A DNA stretch of 64,000 bases from Phymorhynchus buccinoides (taxonomy: Eukaryota > Mollusca > Gastropoda > Neogastropoda > Raphitomidae). Shown here in pieces: positions 9,803-25,039 of the stretch (position 1 is the stretch's first letter; each line of letters begins with the position of its first letter). Under the pieces are notes generated by a model. It was not told the DNA's origin, searched no databases, and saw only the letters and a program-made list of their open reading frames with translations. The stretch covers positions 51,161,927 to 51,225,926 of the forward strand of contig CM065700.1 in the NCBI GenBank assembly GCA_017654935.2, written 5' to 3'. The position numbers were made by a program, and so were the translations under genes.

Positions 9803-11364
9803 AACCAAGGTGACACTAACAACAAATTAGGCAACACTGATTACCAAGGCAACACTGATTACCAAGGCAACACTAACAACAAATTAGGCAACACTGATTA
9901 CCAAGGCAACACTAAAAACAAATGAGGCAACACTGATTACCAAGGCAACAATAACAACAAATTAGGCAACACTGATTACCAAGGCAACACTAATAACAAA
10001 TTAGGCAACATTGATTACCGAGGCAACACTGGCAACAAATTAGGCAACACTGATTACCAAGGCAACACTAACATGAGTAACAACAAATGAGGCAACATCG
10101 ATGACCAAGGCAACACTAACAACAAATTAGGCAAAACTGATTACCAAGGCAACATTGATTACCAAGGCAACACTAATAACAAATTAGGCAACACAAACAA
10201 CAAATTAGGCAACATCGATTACCAAGGCAACACTAACAACAAATTAGGCAACATTGATTACCAAGGCAACACTAACAACAAATTAGGCAACATTGATTAC
10301 CATGGCAATACTAACAACAAATTAGGCAACATCTGTTACCAGGGCAACACTAACAACAAATTGGCAACATCGATTACCAAGGCAACACTAACAACAAATT
10401 AGGCAACATTGATTACCATGGCAACACTAACAACAAATTAGGCAACATCGATTGCCAGGGCAACACTAACAACAAATTAGGCAACATTGATTGCCGTGGC
10501 AACACTAACAACAAATTAGGCGACATTGATTGCCAAGGCAACACTAATAACAAATTAGGCAACATTGATTACCAAGGTAACACTAATAACAAATTAGGCG
10601 ACCGATTACCAAGGCAACACTAACAACAAATTAGGCAACATTGATTATCAAGGCAACACTAACAAATTAGGCAATATTATCAAGCAACACTAATAACAAA
10701 TTAGGCAACATTGATTACCAAGGCAACACTAATAACAAATTAGGCGACATTGATTACCAAGGCAACACTAACAACAAATTAGGCAACATTGATTATTAAG
10801 GAACACTAACAAATTAGGCAATATTATCAAAAAACACTAATAACAAATTAGGCAACATTGATTATCAAGGCAACACCAATAACAAACCAGGCAACATTGA
10901 TTGCCATGGCAACACTAACAACAAATTAGGCGACATCGATTACCAAGGCAACACCAACAACAAATTAGGCAACATTGATTATCAAGGCAACACTAATAAC
11001 AAATCAGGCAACATTGATTACCAAGGCAACACCAACAACAAATTAGGCAATATTGATTATAAAGGCAACACTAATAACAGATTAGGCAACATTGATTACC
11101 AAGGCAACACTAACAACAAATTAGGCAACACTGGTTACCAAGGCAACACTAACAACAAATGAGGCAACATTGATTACCAAGGCAACACAAACAACAAATT
11201 AGGCAACACTGATTACCAAGGCAACACTAACAAATTAGGCAACACTGATTACCAAGGCAACACTAACAACAAATTAGGCAACACTGATTACCAAGGGCAA
11301 CACTAACAACAAATTAGGCAACACTGATTACCAAGGCAACACTAACAACAAATTAGGCAACACC
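9803..11364. repeat. Minisatellite, 39-bp unit, about 40 copies
   Basis: The unit joins two related halves, GGCAACACTAACAACAAATTA and GGCAACATTGATTACCAA. Copies differ by substitutions and occasional loss of half units, so it is an older, more diverged array than most in the window. Confidence 0.9.
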
Positions 11365-11552
11365 AATGCAGCGACAAAAACCAACAGATTGGAGCCTTGT
11401 CAACTGTTGGGACAGTTGGGACTGACTTTAAGAAATGGGACTTACTCCTCAGTAAAGCTATGAAATCTGTTTTAACATCAACAATGATGGAACTGTATTC
11501 AAAACAAACAACAGGTGGCAGTGTCATGGAATTAAATACCCAACCACAGCAA
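11365..11552. other. Unique spacer between two arrays
   Basis: About 190 bp of non-repetitive sequence. An open frame crosses it into the next array but has no ATG before the array and no recognisable domain. Confidence 0.4.
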
Positions 11553-14500
11553 ATCATGCAGAAGAAACAATATTATGCAGAAGAAACAATATCATGCAGA
11601 AGAAACAATATTATGCAGAAGAAACAATATTATGCAGAAGAAACAATATCATGCAGAAGAAACAATATCATGCAGAACAATATCATGCAGAAGAAACAAT
11701 ATTAAGCAGAACAATATCATGCAGAAGAAACAATATTATGCAGAAGAAACAATATCATGCAGAACAATATTATGCAGAAGAAACAATATTAAGCAGAACA
11801 ATATCATGCAGAAGAAACAATATTATGCAGAAGAAACAATATCATGCAGAAGAAACAATATTATGCAGAACAATATGCAGAAGAAACAATATTAAGCAGA
11901 ACAATATCATGCAGAAGAAACAATATTATGCAGAAGAAACAATATTAAGCAGAACAATATCATGCAGAAGAAACAATATTATGCAGAAGAAACAATATCA
12001 TGCAGAAGAAACAATATTATGCAGAAGAAACAATATTAAACAGAAGAAACAATATTAAGCAGAAGAAACAATATCATGCAGAAGAAACAATATTATGCAG
12101 AAGAAACAATATTATGCAGAAGAAACAATATTATGCAGAAGAAACAATATTATGCAGAAGAAACAATATTAAGCAGAACAATATCATGCAGAAGAAACAA
12201 TATTATGCAGAAGAAACAATATTAAGAGAAGAAACAATATTAAGCAGAACAATATCATGCAGAAGAAACAATATTATGCAGAAGAAACAATATTATGCAG
12301 AAGAAACAATATTAAGCAGAAGAAACAATATTAAGCAGAACAATATCATGCAGAAGAAACAATATTATACAGAAGAAACAATATTATGCAGAAGAAACAA
12401 TATTAAGCTGAACAATATTATGCAGAAGAAACAATATTATGCAGAAGAAACAATATTATGCAGAAGAAACAATATTATGCAGAAGAAACAATATTATGCA
12501 GAAGAAACTATATTAAGCAGAACAATATCATGCAGAAGAAACAATATTAAGCAGAACAATATCATGCAGAAGAAACAATATCATGCAGAAGAAACAATAT
12601 TAAGCAGAACAATATCATGCAGAAGAAACAATATTATGCAGAAGAAACAATATCATGCAGAAGAAACAATATTATGCAGAAGAAACAATATTAAGCAGAA
12701 CAATATCATGCAGAAGAAATCATGCAATATCATGCAGAAGAAACAATATTAAACAGAAGAAACAATATTAAGCAGAACAATATCATGCAGAAGAAACAAT
12801 ATTATGCAGAAGAAACAATATTATGCAGAAGAAACAATATTAAGCAGAAGAAACAATATTAAGCAGAACAATATCATGCAGAAGAAACAATATTATGCAG
12901 AAGAAACAATATTATGCAGAAGAAACAATATTAAGCAGAACAATATTATGCAGAAGAAACAATATTATGCAGAAGAAACAATATTATGCAGAAGAAACAA
13001 TATTATGCAGAAGAAACAATATTAAGCAGAACAATATCATGCAGAAGAAACAATATTATGCAGAACAATATCATGCAGAAGAAACAATATCATGCAGAAG
13101 AAACAATATTATGCAGAAGAAACAATATCATGCAGAACAATATTATGCAGAAGAAACAATATCATGCAGAAGAAACAATATTATGCAGAAGAAACAATAT
13201 TAAACAGAACAATATTAAGCAGAAGAAACAATATTAAGCAGAACAATATCATGCAGAAGAAACAATATCATGCAGAAGAAACAATATTAAACAGAAGAAA
13301 CAATATTAAGCAGAACAATATCATGCAGAAGAAACAATATTATGCAGAAGAAACAATATTATACAGAAGAAACAATATTATGCAGAAGAAACAATATTAT
13401 GCAGAAGAAACAATACCATGCAGAAGAAACAATATTAAGCAGAACAATATTATGCAGAAGAAACAATATCATGCAGAAGAAACAATATTAAGCAGAACAA
13501 TATTATGCAGAAGAAACAATATCATGCAGAAGAAACAATATTATGCAGAAGAATATCATGCAGAAGAAACAATATTAAGCAGAACAATATCATGCAGAAG
13601 AAACAATATTATGCAGAAGAAACAATATCATGCAGAAGAAACAATATTATGCAGAAGAAACAATATTAAGCAGAAGAAACAATATTAAGCAGAAGAAACA
13701 ATATTAAGCAGAACAATATCATGCAGAAGAAACAATATTAAGCAGAACAATATTATGCAGAAGAAACAATATCATGCAGAAGAAAGAATATTATGCAGAA
13801 GAAACAATATTATGCAGAAGAAACAATATTATGCAGAAGAAACAATATTAAGCAGAAGAAACATTATCATGCAGAAGAAACAATATTATGCAGAAGAAAC
13901 AATATTATGCAGAAGAAACAATATTATGCAGAAGAAACAATATTATGCAGAAGAAACAATATTATGCAGAAGAAACAATATTAAGCAGAAGAAACAATAT
14001 TAAGCAGAACAATATTATGCAGAAGAAACAATATTAAGCAGAAGAAACAATATTAAGCAGAACAATATTATGCAGAAGAAACAATATTAAACAGAAGAAA
14101 CAATATTAAGCAGAAGAAACAATATTAAGCAGAACAATATTATGCAGAAGAAACAATATCATGCAGAAGAAACAATATTATGCAGAAGAAACAATATTAT
14201 GCAGAAGAAACAATATTATGCAGAAGAAACAATATCATGCAGAAGAAACAATATTAAGAAGAAACAATATTATGCAGAAGAAACAATATTAAGCAGAACA
14301 ATATCATGCAGAAGAAACAATATTATGCAGAAGAAACAATATTAAGCAGAACAATATCATGCAGAAGAAACAATATTATGCAGAAGAAACAATATTATGC
14401 AGAAGAAACAATATTAAGCAGAAGAAACAATATTAAGCAGAACAATATCATGCAGAAGAAACAATATTAAACAGAAGAAACAATATTAAGCAGAACAATA

Positions 14501-15615
14501 TCATGCAGAAGAAACAATATTATGCAGAAGAAACAATATTATGCAGAAGAAACAATATTAAGCAGAACAATATTATGCAGAAGAAACAATATTATGCAGA
14601 AGAAACAATATCATGCAGAAGAAACAATATTAAGAAGAAACAATATTATGCAGAAGAAACAATATTATGCAGAAGAAACAATATTATGCAGAAGAAACAA
14701 TATTAAGAAGAAACAATATTATGCAGAAGAAACAATATTATGCAGAAGAAACAATATTAAGAAGAAACAATATTATGCAGAAGAAACAATATTATGCAGA
14801 AGAAACAATATTATGCAGAAGAAACAATATTAAGCAGAACAATATCATGCAGAAGAAACAATATCATGCAGAAGAAACAATATTAAGCAGAACAATATCA
14901 TGCAGAAGAAACAATATTAAACAGAACAATATCATGCAGAAGAAACAATATCATGCAGAAGAAACAATATCATGCAGAAGAAACAATATTAAGCAGAACA
15001 ATATGATGCAGAAGAAACAATATCATGCAGAAGAAACAATATCATGCAGAAGAAACAATATTATGCAGAAGAAACAATATTAAACAGAAGAAACAATATT
15101 AAGCAGAAGAAACAATATTAAGCAGAACAATATCATGCAGAAGAAACAATATTAAACAGAAGAAACAATATTAAGCAGAAGAAACAATATCATGCAGAAG
15201 AAACAATGTTATGCAGAAGAAACAATATTAAACAGAAGAAACAATATTAAACAGAAGAAACAATATTAAGCAGAACAATATCATACAGAAGAAACAATAT
15301 TAAGCAGAACAATATTATGCAGAAGAAACAATATCATGCAGAAGAAACAATATTATGCAGAAGAAACAATATCATGCAGAAGAAACAATATCATGCAGAA
15401 GAAACAATATTAAGCAGAACAATATTATGCAGAAGAAACAATATCATGCAGAAGAAACAATATCATGCAGAAGAAACAATATGCAGAAGAAACAATATTA
15501 TGCAGAAGAAACAATATGCAGAAGAAACAATATCATGCAGAAGAAACAATATGCAGAAGAAACAATATTATGTAGAAGAAAAAAAGAAACAATATTATGC
15601 AGAAGAAACAATATT
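11553..15615. repeat. 4-kb minisatellite of 19-bp and 15-bp units, about 220 copies
   Basis: The main unit is ATGCAGAAGAAACAATATT (19 bp). A 15-bp variant lacks GAAA (ATGCAGAACAATATT), and point variants change ATTATGC to ATTAAGC or ATCATGC. The 19-bp period rotates through all three frames, giving many spurious Gln/Glu/Arg-rich open frames. The TAAGC variant supplies their stop codons. Confidence 0.95.
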
Positions 15616-15885
15616 CAGGACGCCAGAGAGTCTCATTATCGTGACAAAATTAACTCTTGTAGTTCCTCTAAACAGTTGTTTTCTGTGTCAGGCGAACTCC
15701 TTGGTAAACAAAAGACACTCACTTTGCCTGCGAACATGGCTTCTTCCGAAGTCCCACAACGATTCAATGATTTCTTTGAAGATAAGATTAAGCGCATTCG
15801 TGACAGTCTTGACCCAGCGTCATGCCAACCTCCTCAATTTGATAAATACTGTGGTCCAACTTTTGGGGGGGTTGAAGGGACGGGG
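15616..15885 (+). mobile_element. LINE fragment (L2/CR1-like), region between endonuclease and RT
   Basis: An open frame entering from the array encodes about 85 residues including HYRDKINSC, FNDFFEDKIKRIRDSLDP. This is the linker that precedes the reverse transcriptase domain in L2/CR1-type LINEs. It is cut on the left by the 19-bp array and on the right by a short G tract. No catalytic motif is included. Confidence 0.6.
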
Positions 15886-15964
15886 GTGTTAGTGTGTTGT
15901 GTTATGCAATGCATTCTCTAATGTATTCATTTTCATAGAGATGTATGGTGACGATGCGCGAACC

Positions 15965-17976
15965 AGTCTGTGAAATGTGCCACTGATATGCAGACACAGA
16001 TCGTGAAATGTGCCACTATGATAGGCAGACACAGATTGTGAAATGTGCCACTGATAGGCAGACACAGACTGTGAAATGTGCCACTCTGATAGGCAGACAC
16101 AGACTGTGAAATGTGCCACTGATATGCAGACACAGACTGTGGAATGTGCCACTCTGATAGGCAGACACAGACTGTGAAATGTGTCACTCTGATAGGCAGA
16201 CACAGACTGTGGAATATACTACACTGATAGGGAGACACAGACTGTGAAATGTGCCACTATGATAGGCAGACACAGACTGTGAAATGTGCCACTCTGATAG
16301 GGAGACACAGTCTGTGAAATGTGCCACTATGATAGGCAGACACAGACTGTGAAATGTGTCACTCTGATAGGCAGACACAGACTGTGAAATGTGTCACTCT
16401 GATAGGCAGACACAGACTGTGGAATATACTACACTGATAGGGAGACACAGACTGTGAAATGTGCCACTCTGATAGGGAGACACAGACTGTGAAATGTGCC
16501 ACTCTGATAGGCAGACACAGACTGTGAAATGTGTCACTATGATAGGCAGACACAGACTGTGAAATGTGCCACTGATAGGCAGACACAGACTGTGAAATGT
16601 GCCACTATGATAGGCAGACACAGACTGTGAAATGTGCCACTCTGATAGGGAGACACAGACTGTGAAATGTGCCACTCTGATAGGCAGACACAGACTGTGA
16701 AATGTGCCACTCTGATAGGCAGACACAGACTGTGAAATGTGCCACTATGATAGGCAGACACAGACTGTGAAATGTGCCACTCTGATAGGGAGACACAGAC
16801 TGTGAAATGTGTCACTCTGATAGGCAGACACAGACTGTGAAATGTGCCACTATGATAGGCAGACACAGACTGTGAAATGTGCCACTCTGATAGGGAGACA
16901 CAGTCTGTGAAATGTGCCACTCTGATAGGCAGACACAGACTGTGAAATGTGCCACTATGATAGGCAGACACAGACTGTGAAATGTGCCACTCTGATAGGC
17001 AGACACAGACTGTGAAATGTGCCACTCTGATAGGCAGACACAGACTGTGAAATGTGCCACTGATAGGCAGACACAGACTGTGAAATGTGCCACTGATAGG
17101 CAGACACAGACTGTGAAATGTGTGATAGGCACTCTGATAGGCAGACACAGACTGTGAAATGTGCTGATAGGCAGACACAGACTGTGAAATGTGCACTCTG
17201 ATAGGCAGACACAGACTGTGAAATGTGCCACTGATAGGCAGACACAGATTGTGAAATGTGCCACTCTGATAGGGAGACACAGACTGTGAAATGTGCCACT
17301 GATAGGCAGACACAGACTGTGAAATGTGTCACTCTGATAGGCAGACACAGACTGTGAAATGTGTCACTCTGATAGGCAGACACAGACTGTGAAATGTGCC
17401 ACTGATAGGCAGACACAGACTGTGAAATGTGCCACTGATAGGCAGACACAGACTGTGAAATGTGCCACTGATAGGCAGACACAGACTGTGAAATGTGCCA
17501 CTCTGATAGGGAGACACAGACTGTGAAATGTGCCACTCTGATAGGCAGACACAGACTGTGAAATGTGCCACTCTGATAGGCAGACACAGACTGTGAAATG
17601 TGTCACTCTGATAGGCAGACACAGACTGTGAAATGTGCCACTGATAGGCAGACACAGACTGTGAAATGTGTCACTCTGATAGGCAGACACAGACTGTGAA
17701 ATGTGTCACTCTGATAGGCAGACACAGACTGTGAAATGTGCCACTGATAGGCAGACACAGACTGTGAAATGTGCCACTGATAGGCAGACACAGACTGTGA
17801 AATGTGCCACTGATAGGCAGACACAGACTGTGAAATGTGCCACTCTGATAGGGAGACACAGACTGTGAAATGTGCCACTGATAGGCAGACACAGACTGTG
17901 AAATGTGCCACTGATAGGCAGACACAGATTGTGAAATGTGCCACTCTGATAGGGAGACACAGACTGCGAAATGTGC
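15965..17976. repeat. Minisatellite of 35-bp and 33-bp units, about 58 copies
   Basis: The unit contains GATAGGCAGACACAGACTGT followed by GAAATGTGCCACTCT. The 33-bp form lacks CT (GCCACTGATAGG). Other variants are GTGTCACT, CACTATG and AGGGAG. Units of 35 bp shift the frame and 33-bp units keep it, so minus-strand frames through it are spurious. Confidence 0.95.
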
Positions 17977-18134
17977 TACTTACTAACAACAAGTAAGGGG
18001 AATGCTTAGTTCACTAAACAGCCCTTTTCTCATCAAACTAAATAAAAGAAAACAAAAACGAAACAAATATAATAACAAACAACCTCCCTCAAAGTAATAC
18101 AGCCCTTTGCTTCAGTAGTCAGTCCAACAATGGT

Positions 18135-19027
18135 GACAGTGAACACAGACATCTTCATCCAATGTACAGCTCAAATAACGTACTGTCATATTATTGTGGT
18201 GTGTTTTTAGTGCAGGCCTTAGTTACCATCGTCATTCACCCAGTGACATATGACAGTGAACACAGACATCTTCATACAGCTCACATAACATACTGTCATA
18301 TTATTGTGGTTTTTTTTTTAGTGCAGGCCTTAGTTACCATCCTCATTCACTCATTCACTCAGTGACATATGACAGTGAACACAGACATCTTCATACAGCT
18401 CACATAACGTACTGTCATATTATTGTGCTGTGTATTAGTGCAGGCCTTAGTTACCATCCTCATTCACTCATTCACTCAGTGACATATGACAGTGAACACA
18501 GACATCTTCATACAGCTCACATAACGTACTGTCATATTATTGTGCTGTGTTAGTTACCATCCTCATTCACTCATTCACTCAGTGACATATGACAGTGAAC
18601 ACTCTTCATACAGTTAACCTGTCATATTATTGTGCCAGGCCTCCATCCTCATTCACTCATTCACTCAGTGACATATGACAGTGAACACAGACATCTTCAT
18701 ACAGCTCACATAACGTACTGTCATATTATTGTGCTGTGTATTAGTGCAGGCCTTAGTTACCATCCTCATTCACTCATTCACTCAGTGACATATGACAGTG
18801 AACACAGACATCTTCATACAGCTCACATAACGTACTGTCATATTATTGTGCTGTGTATTAGTGCAGGCCTCAGTTACCATCCTCATTCACTCATTCACTC
18901 AGTGACATATGACAGTGAACACAGACATCTTCATACAGCTCACATAACGTACTGTCATATTATTGTGCTGTGTATTAGTGCAGGCCTTAGTTACCATCCT
19001 CATTCACTCATTCACTCAGTGACATAT
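18135..19027. repeat. Tandem repeat, 117-bp unit, about 8 copies
   Basis: Units begin AGTGACATATGACAGTGAAC and end CATTCACTCATTCACTC. Two copies carry internal deletions (near 18545 and 18605). The short unique stretch 17977-18134 precedes it. Confidence 0.9.
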
Positions 19028-20337
19028 GTACACATAGAGGTCAGAGCTAAAATATTAGCATGTATTTTACTCAAAAACACAAATAGAAGAAACAAAATTA
19101 TTAAAACGTCAAACTGATCCCATTCCAATACAATTGGGAAAAAAAGCATTCGACAATGCCTTCAATACAGGCTCTTAACAGACATGACGACGTTCTGCAT
19201 AATTACTTTGGCTCAGAACAGGCTTCACTAAACTCCACCAAAGTGAGTCAGCAGCAAAGCAGTGTCTCCTCTGGTGGTTGCCTCCTGACGGCCTAATATA
19301 ACTGCTCCCTATGACTGCTGGTGACTGTCACCAGATAAACACCACTGGGTGATTAACGGAACACACACACACACACACACACGCACATGCACGCACACGC
19401 ACACACACACATTCACAACAACATAATAATAAGTTGATCCTTTAAAACAATCAGACTATAGTGAACAGACTCCATAAATGAGGCAGGCAGTTGATTAACT
19501 GAATCGCCAGTTAAATAGCAAAACAAAAGAACTAATAACGAACCTATATCTCACAGATCAACCTGACTAACTCCACAATGAAAAGAAACTGTCTCAATAA
19601 CAACAGGGATTTATTATATCCTATATCTCCCAGATCAACCTGACTAACTCCACAATGAAAAGAAACTGTCTCAATAGCAACAGGGATTTAAATCCATTCA
19701 TATTTTCAAACATATACATTCAACAATGGCAAATGGTGTTTTTTTTTAACAACAACAAATCAACAAGTGATACTGAGTTTCAACTCATTTCCTTATCAGT
19801 CACAGAATTAAAATGTTGTGTAACTCCACAACAAAAGATGAATGCTATGCTCCTTCCTTCACAGGCATGGAATGAGAACTATTTAGAAGCTCCATAGCCA
19901 CAATAAAATATAAATCAAGTTTTCACAGACATAGAATGAAAGGATGGATCAAGACAAAAAACAGACTTTAAAAATAAATGATTTCATAATGTCTATTGAA
20001 AAAAACAAGTTTTTATAAGATATGTACAAAGAAGGCTTTACTAAAGAGCGTGTCTACCATGTTCAAAGAATACATGGTTTGCAAGTTCAGTGATACCGTC
20101 TAACAATCACTACAACACTTACTGAACTAGGACCAACGTCTTTAACCAACACCAAGGATACACACACGTTCACGGCTAGACTGGCTAGCAATATTGACAG
20201 TTTACAAAAGAACATCATAACTAAAGTCATCACTAATAATATCATCATGCTAAAATACTGGGCACAAAAAGTTATGGACCACTATCAACTTCCACCGATT
20301 TATTTGTTTTTGTTTGGTATTTGTGTTGTTCAGAGCT
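19028..20337. other. Mostly unique sequence with a 75-bp duplication and CA tracts
   Basis: No gene is seen. A tandem duplication of about 75 bp lies near 19545-19690 (GATCAACCTGACTAACTCC in both copies). A CA-rich microsatellite lies at 19361-19412. Confidence 0.6.
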
Positions 20338-22156
20338 GCACCATACAACATGCTGTCAACACCATGCAACATGCTGTCAACACCATACAACATGCTGTCA
20401 ACACCATACAACATGCTGTCAACTGAACACCATACAACATGCTGTCAACACCATACAACATGCTGTCAACACCATACAACATGCCGTCAACTGAACACCA
20501 TACAACATGCTGTCAACACCATACAACATGCTGTCAACTGAACACCATACAACATGCTGTCAACACCATACAACATGCTGTCAACTGAACACCATACAAC
20601 ATGCTGTCAACTGAACACCATACAACATGTTGTCAACTGAACACCATACAACATGCTGTCAACACCATACAACATGCTGTCAACACCACACAACATGCTG
20701 TCAACACCACACAACATGCTGTCAACACCACACAACATGCTGTCAACACCATACAACATGCTGTCAACACCATACTGTCAACACCATACAACATGCTGTC
20801 AACTGAACACCATACAACATGCTGTCAACACCATACAACATGCTGTCAACACCATACAACATGCTGTCAACACCATACAACATGCTGTCAACTGAACACC
20901 ATACAAATGCTGTCAACACCACACAACATGATGTCAACACCATACAACATGCTGTCAACTGAACACCATACAACATGCTGTCAACTGAACACCATACAAC
21001 ATGCTGTCAACTGAACACCATACAACATGCTGTCAACACCATACAACATGCTGTCAACTGAACACTATACAACATGCTGTCAACACCACACAACATGCTG
21101 TCAACTGAACACCATGCTGTCAACACCATACAACATGCTGTCAACTGAACACCATACAACATGCTGTCAACACCACACAACATGCTGTCAACACCATACA
21201 ACATGCTGTCAACTGAACACCATACAACATGCTGTCAACTGAATACCATACAACATGCTGTCAACACCACACAACATGCTGTCAACACCATACAACATGC
21301 TGTCAACTGAACACCATACAACATGCTGTCAACTGAACACCATACAACATGCTGTCAACACCACACAACATGCTGTCAACACCATACAACATGCTGTCAA
21401 CTGAACACCATACAACATGCTGTCAACTGAACACCATACAACATGCTGTCAACACCATACAACATGCTGTCAACACCATACAACATGCTGTCAACTGAAC
21501 ACCATACAACATGCTGTCAACTGAACACCATACAACATGCTGTCAATACCATACAACATGCTGTCAACTGAACACCATACAACATGCTGTCAACACCATA
21601 CAACATGCTGTCAACACCATACAACATGCTGTCAACTGAACACCATACAACATGCTGTCAACTGAACACCATACAACATGCTGTCAATACCATACAACAT
21701 GCTGTCAACTGAACACCATACAACATGCTGTCAACACCATACAACATGCTGTCAACTGAACACCATACAACATGCTGTCAACTGAACACCATACAACATG
21801 CTGTCAACTGAACACCATACAACATGCTGTCAACACCATACAACATGCTGTCAACTGAACACCATACAACATGCTGTCAACTGAACACCATACAACATGC
21901 TGTCAACTGAACACCATACAACATGCTGTCAACACCATACAACATGCTGTCAACTGAACACCATACAACATGCTGTCAACTGAACACCATACAACATGCT
22001 GTCAACTGAACACCATACAACATGCTGTCAACACCATACAACATGCTGTCAACACCATACAACATGCTGTCAACACCATACAACATGCTATCAACACCAT
22101 ACTGTCAACACCATACAACATGCTGTCAACACCATACAACATGCTGTCAACTGAAA
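20338..22156. repeat. Minisatellite of 21-bp and 26-bp units, about 77 copies
   Basis: The unit is ACACCATACAACATGCTGTCA (21 bp). The 26-bp form carries an extra TGAAC after GTCAAC. The two forms alternate irregularly along the array. Neither strand shows a supported gene. Confidence 0.95.
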
Positions 22157-22189
22157 GCCAGGAGGCACTATCAGTCTTTACCGGTACTT

Positions 22190-25039
22190 CTCCTTTGGGG
22201 ATAGTGGTATTAGTACCTTCTGGATTTCACCTGACATAATTATGTCAACGGGGATAGTAGTATTAGTACCTTCTGGATTTCACCTGACATATGTCAACGG
22301 GGATAGTAGTATTAGTACCTTCTGGATTTCACCTGACATATGTCAACGGGGATAGTAGTATTAGTACCTTCTGGATTTCACCTGACATATGTCAACAGGG
22401 ATAGTGGTATTAGTACCTTCTGGATTTCACCTGACATATGTCAACGGGTATAGTGGTATTAGTACCATCTGGATTTCACCTGACATATGTCAACGGGGAC
22501 AGTAGTATTAGTACCTTCTGGATTTCACCTGACATGTCAACGGGGATAGTAGTATTAGTACCTTCTGGATTTCACCTGACATATGTCAACGGGGATAGTA
22601 GTATTAGTACCTTCTGGATTTCACCTGACATATGTCAACGGGGATAGTAGTATTAGTACCTTCTGGATTTCACCTGACATATGTCAACGGGGATAGTGGT
22701 ATTAGTACCTTCTGGATTTCACCTGACATATGTCAACGGGGATAGTGGTATTAGTACCTTCTGGATTTCACCTGACATATGTCAACGGGGATAGTGGTAT
22801 TAGTACCTTCTGGATTTCACCTGACATATGTCAACGGGTATAGTGGTATTAGTACCTTCTGGATTTCACCTGACATATGTCAACGGGGATAGTAGTATTA
22901 GTACCTTCTGGATTTCACCTGACATATGTCAACGGGGATAGTAGTATTAGTACCTTCTGGATTTCACCTGACATATGTCAACGGGGATAGTAGTATTAGT
23001 ACCTTCTGGATTTCACCTGACATATGTCAACGGGGATAGTAGTATTAGTACCTTCTGGATTTCACCTGACATATGTCAACGGGGATAGTAGTATTAGTAC
23101 CTTCTGGATTTCACCTGACATATGTCAACGGGGATAGTAGTATTAGTACCTTCTGGATTTCACCTGACATATGTCAACGGGGATAGTAGTATTAGTACCT
23201 TCTGGATTTCACCTGACATATGTCAACGGGGATAGTAGTATTAGTACCTTCTGGATTTCACCTGACATATGTCAACGGGGATAGTAGTATTAGTACCTTC
23301 TGGATTTCACCTGACATATGTCAACGGGGATAGTAGTATTAGTACCTTCTGGATTTCACCTGACATATGTCAACGGGGATAGTAGTATTAGTACCTTCTG
23401 GATTTCACCTGACATATGTCAACGGGGATAGTAGTATTAGTACCTTCTGGATTTCACCTGACATATGTCAACGGGGATAGTAGTATTAGTACCTTCTGGA
23501 TTTCACCTGACATATGTCAACGGGGATAGTAGTATTAGTACCTTCTGGATTTCACCTGACATATGTCAACGGGGACAGTAGTATTAGTACCTTCTGGATT
23601 TCACCTGACATATGTCAACGGGGATAGTAGTATTAGTACCTTCTGGATTTCACCTGACATATGTCAACGGGGACAGTAGTATTAGTACCTTCTGGATTTC
23701 ACCTGACATATGTCAACGGGGATAGTAGTATTAGTACCTTCTGGATTTCACCTGACATATGTCAACGGGGATAGTAGTATTAGTACCTTCTGGATTTCAC
23801 CTGACATATGTCAACGGGGATAGTAGTATTAGTACCTTCTGGATTTCACCTGACATATGTCAACGGGGATAGTAGTATTAGTACCTTCTGGATTTCACCT
23901 GACATATGTCAACGGGGACAGTAGTATTAGTACCTTCTGGATTTCACCTGACATATGTCAACGGGGATAGTAGTATTAGTACCTTCTGGATTTCACCTGA
24001 CATATGTCAACGGGGATAGTAGTATTAGTACCTTCTGGATTTCACCTGACATATGTCAACGGGGATTAGTAGTATTAGTACCTTCTGGATTTCACCTGAC
24101 ATATGTCAACGGGGATAGTAGTATTAGTACCTTCTGGATTTCACCTGACATATGTCAACGGGGATAGTAGTATTAGTACCTTCTGGATTTCACCTGACAT
24201 ATGTCAACGGGGATAGTAGTATTAGTACCTTCTGGATTTCACCTGACATATGTCAACGGGGATAGTAGTATTAGTACCTTCTGGATTTCACCTGACATAT
24301 GTCAACGGGGATAGTAGTATTAGTACCTTCTGGATTTCACCTGACATATGTCAACGGGGATAGTAGTATTAGTACCTTCTGGATTTCACCTGACATATGT
24401 CAACGGGGATAGTAGTATTAGTACCTTCTGGATTTCACCTGACATATGTCAACGGGGATAGTAGTATTAGTACCTTCTGGATTTCACCTGACATATGTCA
24501 ACGGGGATAGTAGTATTAGTACCTTCTGGATTTCACCTGACATATGTCAACGGGGATAGTAGTATTAGTACCTTCTGGATTTCACCTGACATATGTCAAC
24601 GGGGATAGTAGTATTAGTACCTTCTGGATTTCACCTGACATATGTCAACGGGGATAGTAGTATTAGTACCTTCTGGATTTCACCTGACATATGTCAACGG
24701 GGACCTTCTGGAGTAGTATTAGTACCTTCTGGATTTCACCTGACATATGTCAACGGGGACAGTAGTATTAGTACCTTCTGGATTTCACCTGACATATGTC
24801 AACGGGGATAGTAGTATTAGTACCTTCTGGATTTCACCTGACATATGTCAACGGGGATAGTAGTATTAGTATCTTCTGGATTTCACCTGACATATGTCAA
24901 CGGGGATAGTAGTATTAGTACCTTCTGGATTTCACCTGACATATGTCAACGGGGATAGTAGTATTAGTACCTTCTGGATTTCACCTGACATAAGTCAACG
25001 GGGATAGTAGTATTAGTACCTTCTGGATTTCACCTGACA
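22190..25039. repeat. Highly homogeneous minisatellite, 49-bp unit, about 58 copies
   Basis: The unit contains the perfect palindrome GACATATGTC followed by AACGGGGATAGTAGTATTAG and TACCTTCTGGATTTCACCT. Most copies are identical. Variants (GGTATAGTGG, GGGACAG) cluster toward the left end, which implies recent amplification from the right or centre. Confidence 0.95.

Noticed and set aside
11397..11552. Possible coding exon before the 19-bp array
   Set aside because: No ATG in the unique part, no recognised domain and no convincing splice sites.
11397..15083. Many Gln/Glu/Arg-rich open frames (MQKKQYYAEE...)
   Set aside because: They are translations of the 19/15-bp array in rotating frames, with no unique domain and stops supplied by repeat variants.
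15889..17992. Minus-strand frames reading FHSLCLPI / HFTVCVCLS
   Set aside because: Array translation only. The same peptide recurs in all frames.
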